A DNA stretch of 64,000 nt from Mycobacterium barrassiae (GCF_025822765.1 NZ_JACKUK010000027.1:311626-375625), one strand, 5' to 3'; shown: positions 29,584 to 38,578, numbered from the stretch's first letter. Notes: a model not told the origin generated them from the sequence alone. Translations and numbers: made by a program.

Positions 29584-29589
29584 TAAACT
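29584..29589 (+). promoter_or_regulatory. Candidate leaderless -10 element for SGNH hydrolase gene
   Basis: TAAACT is followed by 6 nt and the GTG at 29596. Confidence 0.55.
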
Positions 29590-29595
29590 AATCGC

Positions 29596-30564
29596 GTGGG
29601 CATTCGTGCACCGCGTCGGACGACGAAAATCGCCCTGGCGGCCGCGGCCACGCTCGCATCGTCGGGCTCCGCGTACGTCGGGGCCCGCAACCTGTTGACC
29701 GGGCAGGCCGACAAAGCCCGCCGCGTCATCCCGAAGGCTTGGGACGTTCCCCCGCGCGCTGACGGCGTCTATCACCCCGGCGGCGGCCCCGTGGAGCGGT
29801 GGCACCGCGACGTACCGTTCGGCCTGCATTTGATGGTTTTCGGCGACTCCACCGCCACCGGTTACGGCTGCCAGAGCGCCGACGAAGTGCCCGGTGTCCT
29901 CCTCGCCCGCGGACTCGCCGAAGTGTCAGGGGAGCAAATCAGACTGAGCACAAAGGCGATCGTGGGGGCGACGTCGAAAGGTCTTTCCGGGCAGATCGAC
30001 GCCATGTTCGTCGCCGGTCCCCCGCCGGATGCAGCGGTCATCATGATCGGGGCGAACGACATCACCCGTCCCAACGGCATTGGGCCGTCGGCGCGGAGGC
30101 TGGGCAGGGCCGTCGAGCGGTTGCGGGCCAGCGGCACAGTCGTCGTGGTCGGGACATGTCCGGATTTCGGCGTGATCACAGCGATCCCCCAGCCGCTGCG
30201 CATGGTCGCGCGCAGTCGTGGGTTGCGACTGGCACGGGCGCAGACGTCGGCCGTACGCGCCGCGGGTGGGGTTCCTGTTCCGTTCGCTGATCTCCTCGCG
30301 CCCGAGTTCCGCAAGGCTCCACACGAACTCTTCAGCGACGACATGTTCCATCCGTCGGCGGCCGGTTACGCATTGGCGGCCAAGCAGTTACTGCCCGCGC
30401 TGTGTAATGCGTTGGGCGAGTACATCGATGGGGCCCAGCCCGAAGATGCGCTGGAGCCGCGACATGCCGAGGGCGGCTCCTTGCTGACTCGCGTCGGCAA
30501 CGTCAGCAGGCTGTGGCGCCGCTCGACCGGGGTCCCCGCACCCGTGGTCGTGCAGGCGAGCTAG
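29596..30564 (+). CDS. SGNH/GDSL hydrolase, exported or membrane-anchored (Rv1075c-like)
   Basis: A 322-residue SGNH hydrolase. An N-terminal basic-hydrophobic segment looks like a signal or anchor helix (about 10-27). The catalytic serine is in GDSTATG (about 83-89), block III is GANDITR (about 152-158), and the Asp/His pair is in DDMFHPS (about 253-259). It should hydrolyse esters, and the M. tuberculosis Rv1075c has been described as an esterase. Start is a GTG with a leaderless-type TAAACT 6 nt upstream. fadA3 follows 32 bp downstream. Confidence 0.9.
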   Translation: MGIRAPRRTTKIALAAAATLASSGSAYVGARNLLTGQADKARRVIPKAWDVPPRADGVYHPGGGPVERWHRDVPFGLHLMVFGDSTATGYGCQSADEVPGVLLARGLAEVSGEQIRLSTKAIVGATSKGLSGQIDAMFVAGPPPDAAVIMIGANDITRPNGIGPSARRLGRAVERLRASGTVVVVGTCPDFGVITAIPQPLRMVARSRGLRLARAQTSAVRAAGGVPVPFADLLAPEFRKAPHELFSDDMFHPSAAGYALAAKQLLPALCNALGEYIDGAQPEDALEPRHAEGGSLLTRVGNVSRLWRRSTGVPAPVVVQAS

Positions 30565-30596
30565 GTTGCTTCTAGCCGTCAAATCAAGGAGTTCTC

Positions 30597-31814
30597 ATGG
30601 CTGAAGCCGTTATCGTCGCCACTGCACGCTCGCCGATCGGCCGCGCCGTCAAGGGATCGCTCGCCACGATGCGCCCCGATGACTTGGCAGCGCAGATGGT
30701 TCGGGCGGTATTGGACAAGGTCCCGTCGCTGGATCCCAAGGACATCGACGACCTCATGATGGGCTGCGCGCAGCCCGCAGGTGAGGCTGGCTACAACATC
30801 GCGCGGGCCGTGGCCGTCGAACTCGGCTACGACTTCCTGCCCGGCACCACGGTCAACCGCTACTGCTCGTCGTCGCTGCAGACCACCCGGATGGCGTTCC
30901 ACGCGATCAAGGCCGGGGAAGGCGACGTGTTCATCTCTGCCGGTGTCGAGACGGTGTCGCGATTCGGCATCGGCGCCGCCGACGGCGCACCGAATTCGAA
31001 GAATCCGGTCTTCGACGAGGCCCAGGCGCGAACGGCCAAGCAGGCCGAGGGCGCCGACGAGTGGCACGATCCGCGCGAGGACGGCCTGCTGCCCGACGTG
31101 TACATCGCGATGGGTCAGACCGCCGAGAACGTCGCCAACTACACCGGCATCAGCCGCGAGGATCAGGACCACTGGGGCGTGCGGTCGCAGAATCGCGCCG
31201 AAGACGCCATCAAGAGCGGCTTCTTCGAGCGGGAGATCGTCCCCGTGAAGCTGCCCGATGGCACCACCGTGACGACTGACGACGGCCCGCGCGCGGGCAC
31301 CACGTACGAGGCCGTGTCTCAGCTGAAGCCCGTCTTCCGGCCCAACGGCACGATCACCGCGGGCAACGCGTGTCCGCTGAACGACGGTGCGGCCGCGGTC
31401 GTCATCATGAGCGATACCAAGGCCAAGGAGTTGGGTCTGACGCCGTTGGCGCGCATCGTGTCGACGGGCGTGAGCGGATTGTCGCCGGAGATCATGGGTC
31501 TGGGTCCGATCGAGGCGATCCGCAAGGCATTGGCCAAGGCGGGCAAGACGATTTCCGACATCGACCTGGTCGAGATCAATGAGGCGTTCGCGGTGCAGGT
31601 GCTCGGGTCCGCGCGGGAACTCGGCATCGACGAAGACAAGCTCAACGTGTCGGGTGGTGCGATCGCGCTGGGGCATCCGTTCGGTATGACGGGCGCGCGC
31701 ATTACGGCGACGCTGCTGAATAACCTTGCGACATATGACAAGACGTTCGGCATCGAGTCGATGTGCGTCGGCGGTGGGCAGGGTATGGCGATGGTAGTGG
31801 AGCGCCTCTCCTAG
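30597..31814 (+). CDS. fadA3: Acetyl-CoA C-acyltransferase (thiolase)
   Basis: A 405-residue thiolase. The nucleophilic cysteine is in NRYCSSSLQTT (about residue 91), and the second half has GHPFGMTGAR and MCVGGGQG, which carry the catalytic His and Cys. It cleaves 3-ketoacyl-CoA to acetyl-CoA in beta-oxidation or runs in reverse. Orthologue of Rv1074c (fadA3). An AAGGAG Shine-Dalgarno precedes the ATG. With echA8/echA9 nearby it belongs to a fatty- or branched-acid degradation neighbourhood. Confidence 0.95.
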   Translation: MAEAVIVATARSPIGRAVKGSLATMRPDDLAAQMVRAVLDKVPSLDPKDIDDLMMGCAQPAGEAGYNIARAVAVELGYDFLPGTTVNRYCSSSLQTTRMAFHAIKAGEGDVFISAGVETVSRFGIGAADGAPNSKNPVFDEAQARTAKQAEGADEWHDPREDGLLPDVYIAMGQTAENVANYTGISREDQDHWGVRSQNRAEDAIKSGFFEREIVPVKLPDGTTVTTDDGPRAGTTYEAVSQLKPVFRPNGTITAGNACPLNDGAAAVVIMSDTKAKELGLTPLARIVSTGVSGLSPEIMGLGPIEAIRKALAKAGKTISDIDLVEINEAFAVQVLGSARELGIDEDKLNVSGGAIALGHPFGMTGARITATLLNNLATYDKTFGIESMCVGGGQGMAMVVERLS

Positions 31815-31823
31815 TTCTTCCGC

Positions 31824-31879
31824 CGAGACTGCTGACAGATCGCGATTTCACGAAATTTCGCGATCTGACAACAGTCTCG
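31824..31879. repeat. Palindrome flanking the pseudogene, left copy
   Basis: Arms 31824-31849 and 31852-31879 with core CAGATCGCGATTT and outer CGAGACTG/CAGTCTCG. Closely related to the palindrome at 32744-32799. It lies at the converging ends of fadA3 and the frameshifted gene. Confidence 0.75.
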
Positions 31880-32716
31880 ATCGCCACACGCGGTCAAGAC
31901 GCCGCAGCACATCGACGGCACGGTTCGCTTTGACAACTCTGAGCCGCGTCCAGCCGAGTTCGGCGATATCTTCTGATCGCTGAATGTCCTTGGCATAGAT
32001 TTCGGCGTCGTTGCGGTGCTGCTCTCCGTCGTATTCAAGAGCCAGCTGGCGGTCTTCCCACCCCATATCGAGGTAGTAAGTCCGACGGCCCTCGAGGCTG
32101 AGCAGTCGAATCTGCGTGCGAGGTCGCGGGTAGCCCGCGCGAATCACCAACAGCCGCAGCCAGGTTTCCTTCGGCGACTCGGCCCCGTTGTCCATGAGAT
32201 CGAGTGCTTCCTCGAGCTGACGCAGGTTGCGAGCACCGCGGTGTTTTCGCGCAACTGCAAGCACATCTAGGGCCGATATGCCGGTCGCGTTGGCCAGTGC
32301 ATCCAGACGCGCGACAGCCTCGCCGAGTCGACCGCGACGTCCGATGTCGAATGCCGTGCGCTCGGGGGTGGTGACGGGAGTCCGTTGTAGACACCGAATT
32401 CGTCGGCATGAAGCCTCGTGTCGTATGTCCGCAGACCGCGAGGCCGACGAGCGTTGTGCCACACCAGCTCGATGGGGTTTGTCTCGTCGACCCAGTTCGC
32501 GCCGTGTAGGGCCGACGCCGTCAACCCGGCGATTACGCCCTCTCGATGTGACCACAGCCATCCCGCGACTGCACGCTGACGCAACGTCAGCGCGACATCC
32601 GTCGGCACGTAAACATCTGGGAATTCTGCACGGAACCGCGACCGCAGTTGATGCTTCTTGACGAGACCGTTGGCGATGGCTTCGCTGCCCACGAACGGCC
32701 ACTTGAGAGTCGTCAT
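31848..32716 (-). pseudogene. Frameshifted DUF559/AbiEi-like endonuclease-domain gene
   Basis: Two frames together give a complete mycobacterial-type protein. The N-terminal half (from MTTLKWPFVGSEAIANG at 32716 to EFGVYNG) resembles AbiEi-antitoxin-like winged-helix proteins. The C-terminal half (TPVTTPERTAFDIGRRG to the end) is a DUF559/Vsr-like nuclease fold with LALEYDGEQH. The join at about 32376-32384 needs one extra base, so a 1-nt deletion breaks the gene unless it is a sequencing error or programmed shift. It is flanked by two related palindromes. Function of this family is unknown. Confidence 0.8.
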
Positions 32717-32743
32717 GTTGCGACTCTCGCGCTTTCGCGACTT

Positions 32744-32799
32744 CGAAACTGCTCGCAGATCGCCAGTTGTGGATAAATCGCGATCTGTGAACAGTTTCG
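32744..32799. repeat. Palindrome flanking the pseudogene, right copy
   Basis: Arms 32744-32768 and 32775-32799, consensus CGARACTGYTSRCAGATCGC with the copy at 31824. It sits just upstream of the pseudogene's start codon. Confidence 0.75.
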
Positions 32800-32826
32800 G
32801 CGAAAGTTCAGAGTCAACGAAAAGCA

Positions 32827-32858
32827 AAAGGCCCGGCACATTCGTGCCGGGCCTTTTC
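32827..32858 (-). terminator. Intrinsic terminator of the Bax-inhibitor-1-like gene
   Basis: AAAAGGCCCGGCAC (32827-32840) pairs perfectly with GTGCCGGGCCTTTT (32845-32858) around a 4-nt loop. It lies 10 bp beyond the stop on the minus strand and ends in a short T-run, so it is a good Rho-independent terminator. Confidence 0.85.
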
Positions 32859-32868
32859 GCAAAAGCTG

Positions 32869-33714
32869 CTAGTCGCTGTTGAAGTACGACAGCAGCCGCA
32901 GGATCTCGAGGTACAGCCAGACCAGGGTCACGGTCAGGCCGAGCGCGATGCCCCATGCCGCCTTCTCCGGCGCGCCGGCACGGATCATCTGATCAGCGGC
33001 GTCGAAGTCGATCAGGAACATGAATGCCGCCAGACCGATGCAGACGAGCGAGAAGATGATCGCCAGCGGACCGCCGCTGCGGAGGCCGAAGCCCTCGCCG
33101 CCGCCGACACCGAAGATCGCGAGCACGAAGTTCAGCAAGGCGATAGCCACCACACCGAACAGCGCGGCGACCATCATGCGGGTGAACTTCGGCGTCACCC
33201 GGATGGCTCCGGTCTTGTAGACGACGAGCATGCCGACGAACACACCGACGGTGCCGAAGATCGCCTGCGCGATCATCCCCGGACCACCGGACGAGACGAG
33301 GTTGGCGAACAGGAACGACGCCGCGCCCAGGAAGAGGCCCTCCAACGCGGCATAGCTCAGCACGATCGCCGGGTTGTCCTGCTTGCGTCCGAACGTCGCG
33401 ATCAACACCATCGCCAGTCCGCCGAGCGCGCCGACGAGCACGAACGGCATCATCAGCGCGAGGTTCTGCGACACCAAGAAGTACGACAGGACACCGACCA
33501 CAGTCACCACGGCCAAGGTGAAGCCGGTCTTGGTGACGACGTCATCGATGGTCAGCGGCCGGGCGACGCCCGCCTGCCGCTGGTCGGGGTACTGGATATA
33601 TGGATCGGCCTGTACCGCCTGCGCGCCGTAGCCGGCGGCACCGGTACCGAATTGCGCGTAGCCGCCCTGGCCCTTGGGCAGGGAACGAAATACCGGGTTG
33701 CTGGACTCCCGCAC
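32869..33714 (-). CDS. Bax inhibitor-1/YccA family membrane protein
   Basis: A 281-residue protein with a Gly/Gln/Tyr-rich cytoplasmic N-terminus (about 1-55) and seven hydrophobic helices of the TMBIM/BI-1 family, the last ending in TLVWLYLEILRLLSYF. Family members form pH-sensitive calcium leak channels in some bacteria; here the function is inferred only. The start is the GTG at 33714 because AGAGGA lies 7 nt upstream; an in-frame ATG at 33759 is less likely. Orthologue of Rv1072. Confidence 0.88.
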   Translation of the reverse strand: MRESSNPVFRSLPKGQGGYAQFGTGAAGYGAQAVQADPYIQYPDQRQAGVARPLTIDDVVTKTGFTLAVVTVVGVLSYFLVSQNLALMMPFVLVGALGGLAMVLIATFGRKQDNPAIVLSYAALEGLFLGAASFLFANLVSSGGPGMIAQAIFGTVGVFVGMLVVYKTGAIRVTPKFTRMMVAALFGVVAIALLNFVLAIFGVGGGEGFGLRSGGPLAIIFSLVCIGLAAFMFLIDFDAADQMIRAGAPEKAAWGIALGLTVTLVWLYLEILRLLSYFNSD

Positions 33715-33858
33715 CGTCGGTTCCTCTCTGATGCTTTGGTTCGACTCGTTGACGAACATTCGATCAACGACTGGCGACGCTGATGGGTTCCCGAAGAGAA
33801 CCTCCCAGGGTCTTCACAGGAAACCCTACCCGGCGGAGCTCAAAGCGGGTTGACGATC

Positions 33859-33864
33859 TAGATT
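33859..33864 (+). promoter_or_regulatory. Candidate leaderless -10 element for echA9
   Basis: TAGATT is followed by 7 nt and the GTG at 33872. There is no Shine-Dalgarno. Confidence 0.6.
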
Positions 33865-33871
33865 GCATTCC

Positions 33872-34915
33872 GTGGACGAAAACGAGGATGTCCTAGTAAA
33901 CGCACAGCAAGGCGTCGGCCTGATCACCCTCAATCGGCCCAAGGCCATCAATTCGCTGACGCATCCGATGGTCAACGCGATAGCGCCCGTCCTGACCGAA
34001 TGGGCGGCCGACGACGGCATTCGTGCCGTCCTGGTCGACGGCGCCGGTGAACGTGGCCTCTGCGCAGGTGGCGACATTGTCGCGCTCTATCACAGCTGCC
34101 TTGGCCCCAACCAGGGCCAAGAGGCGCGACAGTTCTGGTACGACGAGTACCGGCTCAACGCCCAGATCGGCCGCTTCGACAAGCCCTACGTGGTCCTGAT
34201 GGACGGCATTGTGATGGGCGGGGGCGTCGGCATCGGCGTGCACGGCAACGTCCGCATCGTCACCGATACGACGAAGATGGCGATGCCCGAGGTCGGCATC
34301 GGCTTCATCCCCGACGTCGGCGGCACCCTGTACCTGTCGCGTACGCCGGGTCTGCTCGGCCTGCACGCCGCGCTGACGGGCGCACCGTTCGGCGCAGGCG
34401 ACGCGATCGCGATGGGCTTCGCCGACCACTACGTGCCTCATGACGCCCTCGAGAGCTTCAGGCGCACCGTCATCGCCGACGGTGTCGACGCCGCCGTGGC
34501 AGCGCATGCCACCGAACCGCCGCCGAGTCAGCTACTGGCCCAGCGAGGCTGGATCGACAACTGCTACGCGAAAGAATCAGTCGCCGACATCCTCGCGGCG
34601 CTGCGCGACGAAGGCGAGGGCCCCGCCACCGCCGCCGCCGACCTGATCGCCACCCGGTCGCCGATCGCACTGTCCGTCACGCTGGAGGCGGTCAGACGAG
34701 CTGCGAAGCTCGCGACTCTGGAAGACGTTCTGCGCCAGGAGTATCGGACGTCGTCCGGGGCGGCGCGCAGCCACGACTTCGTCGAGGGCATCCGTGCCCA
34801 GGTCGTCGACAAGGACCGTAACCCGAAATGGTCGCCCGACTCGCTGGCGGCCGTCACCACCGCCGACGTCGAGGCCTACTTCGCGCCGGCCGACCGCGAA
34901 TTGGAGTTCTCATGA
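33872..34915 (+). CDS. echA9: Enoyl-CoA hydratase/isomerase family, 3-hydroxyisobutyryl-CoA hydrolase type
   Basis: A 347-residue crotonase-fold protein of the HIBYL-CoA hydrolase group, longer than a hydratase. Motifs [12 protein letters not shown] and [11 protein letters not shown] form the oxyanion site, and [15 protein letters not shown] carries the Glu/Asp typical of the hydrolase, so valine catabolism is a plausible role. I set the start at the GTG at 33872, which has TAGATT 7 nt upstream (leaderless); a TTG at 33863 is in frame. It overlaps echA8 by 4 nt. Orthologue of Rv1071c. Confidence 0.93.
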   Translation: MDENEDVLVNAQQGVGLITLNRPKAINSLTHPMVNAIAPVLTEWAADDGIRAVLVDGAGERGLCAGGDIVALYHSCLGPNQGQEARQFWYDEYRLNAQIGRFDKPYVVLMDGIVMGGGVGIGVHGNVRIVTDTTKMAMPEVGIGFIPDVGGTLYLSRTPGLLGLHAALTGAPFGAGDAIAMGFADHYVPHDALESFRRTVIADGVDAAVAAHATEPPPSQLLAQRGWIDNCYAKESVADILAALRDEGEGPATAAADLIATRSPIALSVTLEAVRRAAKLATLEDVLRQEYRTSSGAARSHDFVEGIRAQVVDKDRNPKWSPDSLAAVTTADVEAYFAPADRELEFS

Positions 34916-35691
34916 CGAGCTACGAAACCATCCTCGTCACGCGCGACGACCGCGTCGGCACCATCACGCTGAACCGGCCGAAGGCGCTCAACGCGCTCAA
35001 CAGCCAGGTGATGAACGAAGTCGTCGCGGCCGCAGCCGAATTCGACAACGACCCCGGCATCGGCGCGATCATCATCACCGGCAGCGGCGAGAAGGCGTTC
35101 GCGGCAGGCGCGGACATCAAAGAGATGGCTCAGCTGTCGTTCGCCGACGTCTTCTCCTCCGACTTCTTCGCGGCCTGGGGGAAGTTCGCCGCCACCCGCA
35201 CGCCGACGATCGCCGCGGTCAACGGGTACGCGCTCGGTGGGGGCTGCGAGCTGGCCATGATGTGCGATCTGCTCATCGCCGCCGACACCGCGAAGTTCGG
35301 TCAGCCCGAGATCAAGCTCGGCGTGCTCCCCGGTATGGGCGGCTCGCAACGGCTGACCCGCGCCATCGGCAAGGCCAAGGCGATGGACCTGATCCTCACC
35401 GGACGCAACATGGACGCCGAGGAAGCGGAGCGCGCCGGCCTGGTTTCGCGTGTGGTGCCGGCGGACGCGCTCATGGACGAGGCGAACAAGGTCGCCAAGA
35501 CCATCGCCGGGATGTCGCTCTCCGCGGCACGGATGGCCAAGGAGGCGGTCAACCGGGCGTTCGAATCGACGCTGGCCGAAGGACTCCTCTACGAGCGCAG
35601 GCTCTTCCACTCCGCGTTCGCGACCGAGGACCAGACCGAGGGCATGAACGCGTTCACCGAGAAGCGCACACCGAACTTCCGCCACCGTTAA
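34912..35691 (+). CDS. echA8: Enoyl-CoA hydratase
   Basis: A 259-residue crotonase-family enoyl-CoA hydratase acting in beta-oxidation. Both catalytic glutamates are visible, in [13 protein letters not shown] (about 104-116) and [16 protein letters not shown] (about 128-143). ATGA overlap with the echA9 stop shows translational coupling. Orthologue of Rv1070c. Confidence 0.96.
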   Translation: MTSYETILVTRDDRVGTITLNRPKALNALNSQVMNEVVAAAAEFDNDPGIGAIIITGSGEKAFAAGADIKEMAQLSFADVFSSDFFAAWGKFAATRTPTIAAVNGYALGGGCELAMMCDLLIAADTAKFGQPEIKLGVLPGMGGSQRLTRAIGKAKAMDLILTGRNMDAEEAERAGLVSRVVPADALMDEANKVAKTIAGMSLSAARMAKEAVNRAFESTLAEGLLYERRLFHSAFATEDQTEGMNAFTEKRTPNFRHR

Positions 35692-35700
35692 TCTGCGTGG

Positions 35701-37398
35701 GTGACAGACACCGCTGAGGCCGTCGAGGACGCCCCGCCGCAGGAGGAAACGCCACCCAAGCGGCCGTGGTGGGTGCGTCACTACACGTTCACCGGTACGG
35801 CACTGGGTCTGGTTTTCATCTGGCTGTCCCTGACGCCGTCGCTGCTGCCGCGCGGGCCGCTGTTCCAAGGCGTCGTCAGCGGTTCCGCGGGCGCGATCGG
35901 ATACGGCCTCGGCGTGTTCGTGGTGTGGCTGTGGCGCTACATGCGATCGAAGGACGCCAGTCCGCCGGCGCCGCGCTGGGCCTGGATGGCCCTCCTGGTC
36001 GTCGGTGCCATCGGCATGCTCCTGATGATCTTCTACTTCCACCGCTGGCAGGACGAGGTCCGCGACCTCAACGGCGTAGCGCGCCTGGAGTTCTGGGACT
36101 ACCCGTGGTGTGCGTTCCTGTCGATCGTGGTGCTGTTCATCTTCGTCGAAATCGGCCAGCTCATCGGCAGGCTCGTGCGCTTTCTGGTGCGGCAGCTCAA
36201 TCGCGTTGCACCACCCCGCATCTCGGCGGTGATCGTCGTCGTCCTGCTGCTCGCCCTGACCATCGCGCTGCTCAACGGTGTGGTGGTGCGCTTCGGCATG
36301 AGCGCGTTGAACAAGACGTTCGCGGCGGCCAACGACGAAACCGATCCCGAATTCGGGCCGCCGACATCGCCGTTGCGCTCCGGCGGGCCCGGCTCGGCGG
36401 TCACGTGGGATTCGCTGGGCCATCAGGGACGGGTGTTCGTCTCGGCGGGGCCCACGGTCGAGGAGCTCACCGAATTCAACGGCAAACCCGCCATGGAACC
36501 GATCCGGACCTATGCCGGACTGCACTCCGCCGACGGCATCAAGGCGACCGCCGCGCTAGCGGCCGAGGAGCTGCAACGTAAGGGCGGCCTCGACCGCGAG
36601 GTGGTCGCCGTCGCCACCACCACCGGCACGGGCTGGATCAACGAGGCCGAGGCCTCGGCGCTGGAGTACATGTACAACGGCGACACCGCGATCGTGTCCA
36701 TGCAGTACTCGTTCCTTCCGAGTTGGCTGTCCTTCCTCGTCGACAAGGAGAACGCACGCCAGGCGGGGCAGGCGCTGTTCGAGGCCGTTGACGGGCTGAT
36801 CCGCGAGATGCCCGAGGCGGATAGGCCCCGGCTGGTGGTGTTCGGCGAGAGCCTGGGCTCGTTCGGCGGCGAGGCGCCCTTCCTGGCGCTGAACAACCTC
36901 ATCGCCCGCACCGACGGCGCGCTGTTCTCCGGCCCGACGTTCAACAACACGATCTGGACCCAACTGACCCGCAACCGCGATGCGGGCTCGCCGGAATGGC
37001 TGCCCATTTTCGACAAGGGCGACAACGTCCGCTTCGCCGCGAGGTCGGAGAACCTCGACAGGCCCGACGATCCGTGGGGTCATCCGCGGGTGGTGTACCT
37101 GCAGCATGCGTCGGACCCGATTGCCTGGTGGAACCCGGATCTGCTGTTCGCCGAACCGGATTGGCTCAAGGAGCCACGCGGCTACGACGTGTCAGGACGC
37201 ATGCAGTGGATCCCGATCGTCACCTTCCTGCAGGTCTCCGCGGACATGGCGGTTGCGGTTGATGTGCCCGACGGCCACGGCCACGTGTACGTCAAGGACG
37301 TCGCCAACGCCTGGGCGGACATTCTGCAGCCCCCGGGCTGGACACCGGAGAAGACCGAGAAGCTGCGCCCGCTACTGAGCAACGACGAAAACGCCTAG
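35701..37398 (+). CDS. Membrane-bound alpha/beta hydrolase-like protein (Rv1069c family)
   Basis: A 565-residue protein: about four or five transmembrane helices in residues 30-200, then a large alpha/beta-hydrolase-like domain with nucleophile elbow GESLGSFGG (about 382-390) and a histidine near the end (PDGHGHVYV). This is the Abhydrolase_9 (DUF2305-like naming varies) family of actinobacteria, of unknown substrate. Start is the GTG at 35701, 9 bp after echA8, so it may be co-transcribed. Orthologue of Rv1069c by position and sequence pattern. Confidence 0.88.
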   Translation: MTDTAEAVEDAPPQEETPPKRPWWVRHYTFTGTALGLVFIWLSLTPSLLPRGPLFQGVVSGSAGAIGYGLGVFVVWLWRYMRSKDASPPAPRWAWMALLVVGAIGMLLMIFYFHRWQDEVRDLNGVARLEFWDYPWCAFLSIVVLFIFVEIGQLIGRLVRFLVRQLNRVAPPRISAVIVVVLLLALTIALLNGVVVRFGMSALNKTFAAANDETDPEFGPPTSPLRSGGPGSAVTWDSLGHQGRVFVSAGPTVEELTEFNGKPAMEPIRTYAGLHSADGIKATAALAAEELQRKGGLDREVVAVATTTGTGWINEAEASALEYMYNGDTAIVSMQYSFLPSWLSFLVDKENARQAGQALFEAVDGLIREMPEADRPRLVVFGESLGSFGGEAPFLALNNLIARTDGALFSGPTFNNTIWTQLTRNRDAGSPEWLPIFDKGDNVRFAARSENLDRPDDPWGHPRVVYLQHASDPIAWWNPDLLFAEPDWLKEPRGYDVSGRMQWIPIVTFLQVSADMAVAVDVPDGHGHVYVKDVANAWADILQPPGWTPEKTEKLRPLLSNDENA

Positions 37399-37793
37399 AC
37401 CAGAACGCCTTCGGCCTTCAACGCGTGGTAGCCGCCGATGACGTCGGTGGCACGGTGCAGCCCGAGGTCGAGCAGGGACGCGGCGGCCAGGCTGGAGGTG
37501 TAGCCCTCCGAGCACAGCACCACCCATTCGACGTCGTCGTCCACGGCCTGCGGGAGCCGGGCATCGCTGGTCGGGTCGCAGCGCCATTCGAGCACGTTGC
37601 GTTCGATCACCAGGGCCGCCGGAACCTCCCCTTCACGTTCGCGCTGGGCCTGCGGCCGGATGTCCACCAGGATCGCGCCACGGGCCAACGCCGCAGGCAC
37701 TTCCTGTGCAGTTAGTCTGGTCAGCCGGGCACGGGCGTCGGCCAGGATGCGATCGATGCGGCTCACCACCGAAACTGTAGCCATCGACGTCAT
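37395..37793 (-). CDS. Rhodanese-domain sulfurtransferase
   Basis: A 132-residue single-domain rhodanese. The active-site cysteine (C94) sits in the loop LCSEGYTSS, with LVDIRPQ and DVIGGYHAL as supporting motifs. It transfers sulfane sulfur between thiols. The ATG at 37793 overlaps the stop of cysteine dioxygenase by 4 nt (ATGA), which I prefer; an ATG at 37784 has a better-spaced Shine-Dalgarno (GGAGGG). It is the second gene of a cysteine-catabolism operon led by the polycysteine peptide at 38354. Confidence 0.93.
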   Translation of the reverse strand: MTSMATVSVVSRIDRILADARARLTRLTAQEVPAALARGAILVDIRPQAQREREGEVPAALVIERNVLEWRCDPTSDARLPQAVDDDVEWVVLCSEGYTSSLAAASLLDLGLHRATDVIGGYHALKAEGVLV

Positions 37794-38308
37794 CCCTCCG
37801 GCTCGTCGGTGAGTTCGGTGCGATTGCGGCGCAGTGTGTTCCGAGGTGTCACCTCGTAATAGGACATCGCGGTCAACGGCGGCGAGTATGCGTGCACGCT
37901 CAAAGTCGGGGTGATCGGTGCCGAAGTGTCCCGGTCGGGCGCCCACACCACGTCGTGCACCCAGCCGAGCGGGAACGCCGCCTGGTCCCCCGCCTTGAGG
38001 TGCCGGCGCCTGAGCTCCCGGCCGTCCCAACGGGTTTCCTCCAGCGCACCGGACACCACGGTCAGTGCGCCCAGCGAACCACCGTGGTCGTGCAGCTCGG
38101 TCGAGCGGTCCGGAACCCAGCTGATGAGCCAGACGTCGAGGTCGTCGTCGCCGTGCAGCCGGGTGTACCAGCGGTCGGTTGTCGGGAGACCACCCGGCGG
38201 CAGCACGCCGTCGTAGCGGCCGGAGAACACGTCATCGGCGTAACGGTCGGTGGCATGCAGTAGGTCGGGTTGGCGCAGTCGGGTCGGCAACGAGATGGCG
38301 GAAACCAT
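37790..38308 (-). CDS. Cysteine dioxygenase
   Basis: A 172-residue cupin of the cysteine dioxygenase type I family. The iron-binding histidines are in LHDHGGS (H73, H75) and WVHDVVW (H118). It oxidises cysteine to cysteine sulfinate, thus removing excess cysteine. An ATG with GGAG Shine-Dalgarno gives the start. It is followed directly by the overlapping rhodanese gene, and preceded 45 nt upstream by a polycysteine sORF, consistent with cysteine-sensing control. Confidence 0.92.
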   Translation of the reverse strand: MVSAISLPTRLRQPDLLHATDRYADDVFSGRYDGVLPPGGLPTTDRWYTRLHGDDDLDVWLISWVPDRSTELHDHGGSLGALTVVSGALEETRWDGRELRRRHLKAGDQAAFPLGWVHDVVWAPDRDTSAPITPTLSVHAYSPPLTAMSYYEVTPRNTLRRNRTELTDEPEG

Positions 38309-38353
38309 GCGAACTCCAGGGAATGACGGACGGAACGGACAGGGACAGGCGCG

Positions 38354-38401
38354 TCAGGCGCAACAGTCCATGCGGCAGATGCACAGGTATCCGGTCGTCA
38401 C
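38354..38401 (-). CDS. Polycysteine leader peptide, candidate cysteine attenuator
   Basis: A 15-residue leaderless ORF read on the minus strand: GTG start at 38401, stop TGA at 38354-38356, product VTTGYLCICRMDCCA with four cysteines. A -10-like CAGACT lies exactly 7 nt before the GTG. Polycysteine leaderless sORFs are described in mycobacteria as cysteine-responsive attenuators of downstream sulfur genes (recalled from literature). Here it precedes cysteine dioxygenase and rhodanese, so ribosome stalling at Cys codons under cysteine shortage could change their expression. No terminator-like alternative stem was identified by eye. Confidence 0.75.
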   Translation of the reverse strand: MTTGYLCICRMDCCA

Positions 38402-38408
38402 GGCCGCA

Positions 38409-38414
38409 AGTCTG
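38409..38414 (-). promoter_or_regulatory. Candidate leaderless -10 for the polycysteine peptide and cysteine dioxygenase operon
   Basis: CAGACT on the minus strand, 7 nt before the GTG at 38401, so the first transcribed base would be the G of the start codon. Confidence 0.55.
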
Positions 38415-38565
38415 GCATGAAGACGGGTGGCCGATCTGCAACGACGCCGTGGCCCGTACCGGACCGGACGGAAGCCGCTGTTCAGGGAGTGGCTTTTGAG
38501 GCCGGCATCTAAATTCACGGTGAGTCGAAGTCGACGGCACGATCGTCCGTCCGCGAGCCATTGCA

Positions 38566-38571
38566 TAGATT
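38566..38571 (+). promoter_or_regulatory. Candidate leaderless -10 element for lpqV
   Basis: TAGATT is followed by 7 nt and the ATG at 38579, identical to the echA9 arrangement. Confidence 0.6.
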
Positions 38572-38578
38572 GGCTGGC

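Noticed and set aside
34876-36525. 549-codon minus-strand frame across echA8 and the Rv1069c-like gene
   Set aside because: Antisense shadow; no ribosome-binding site or motif.
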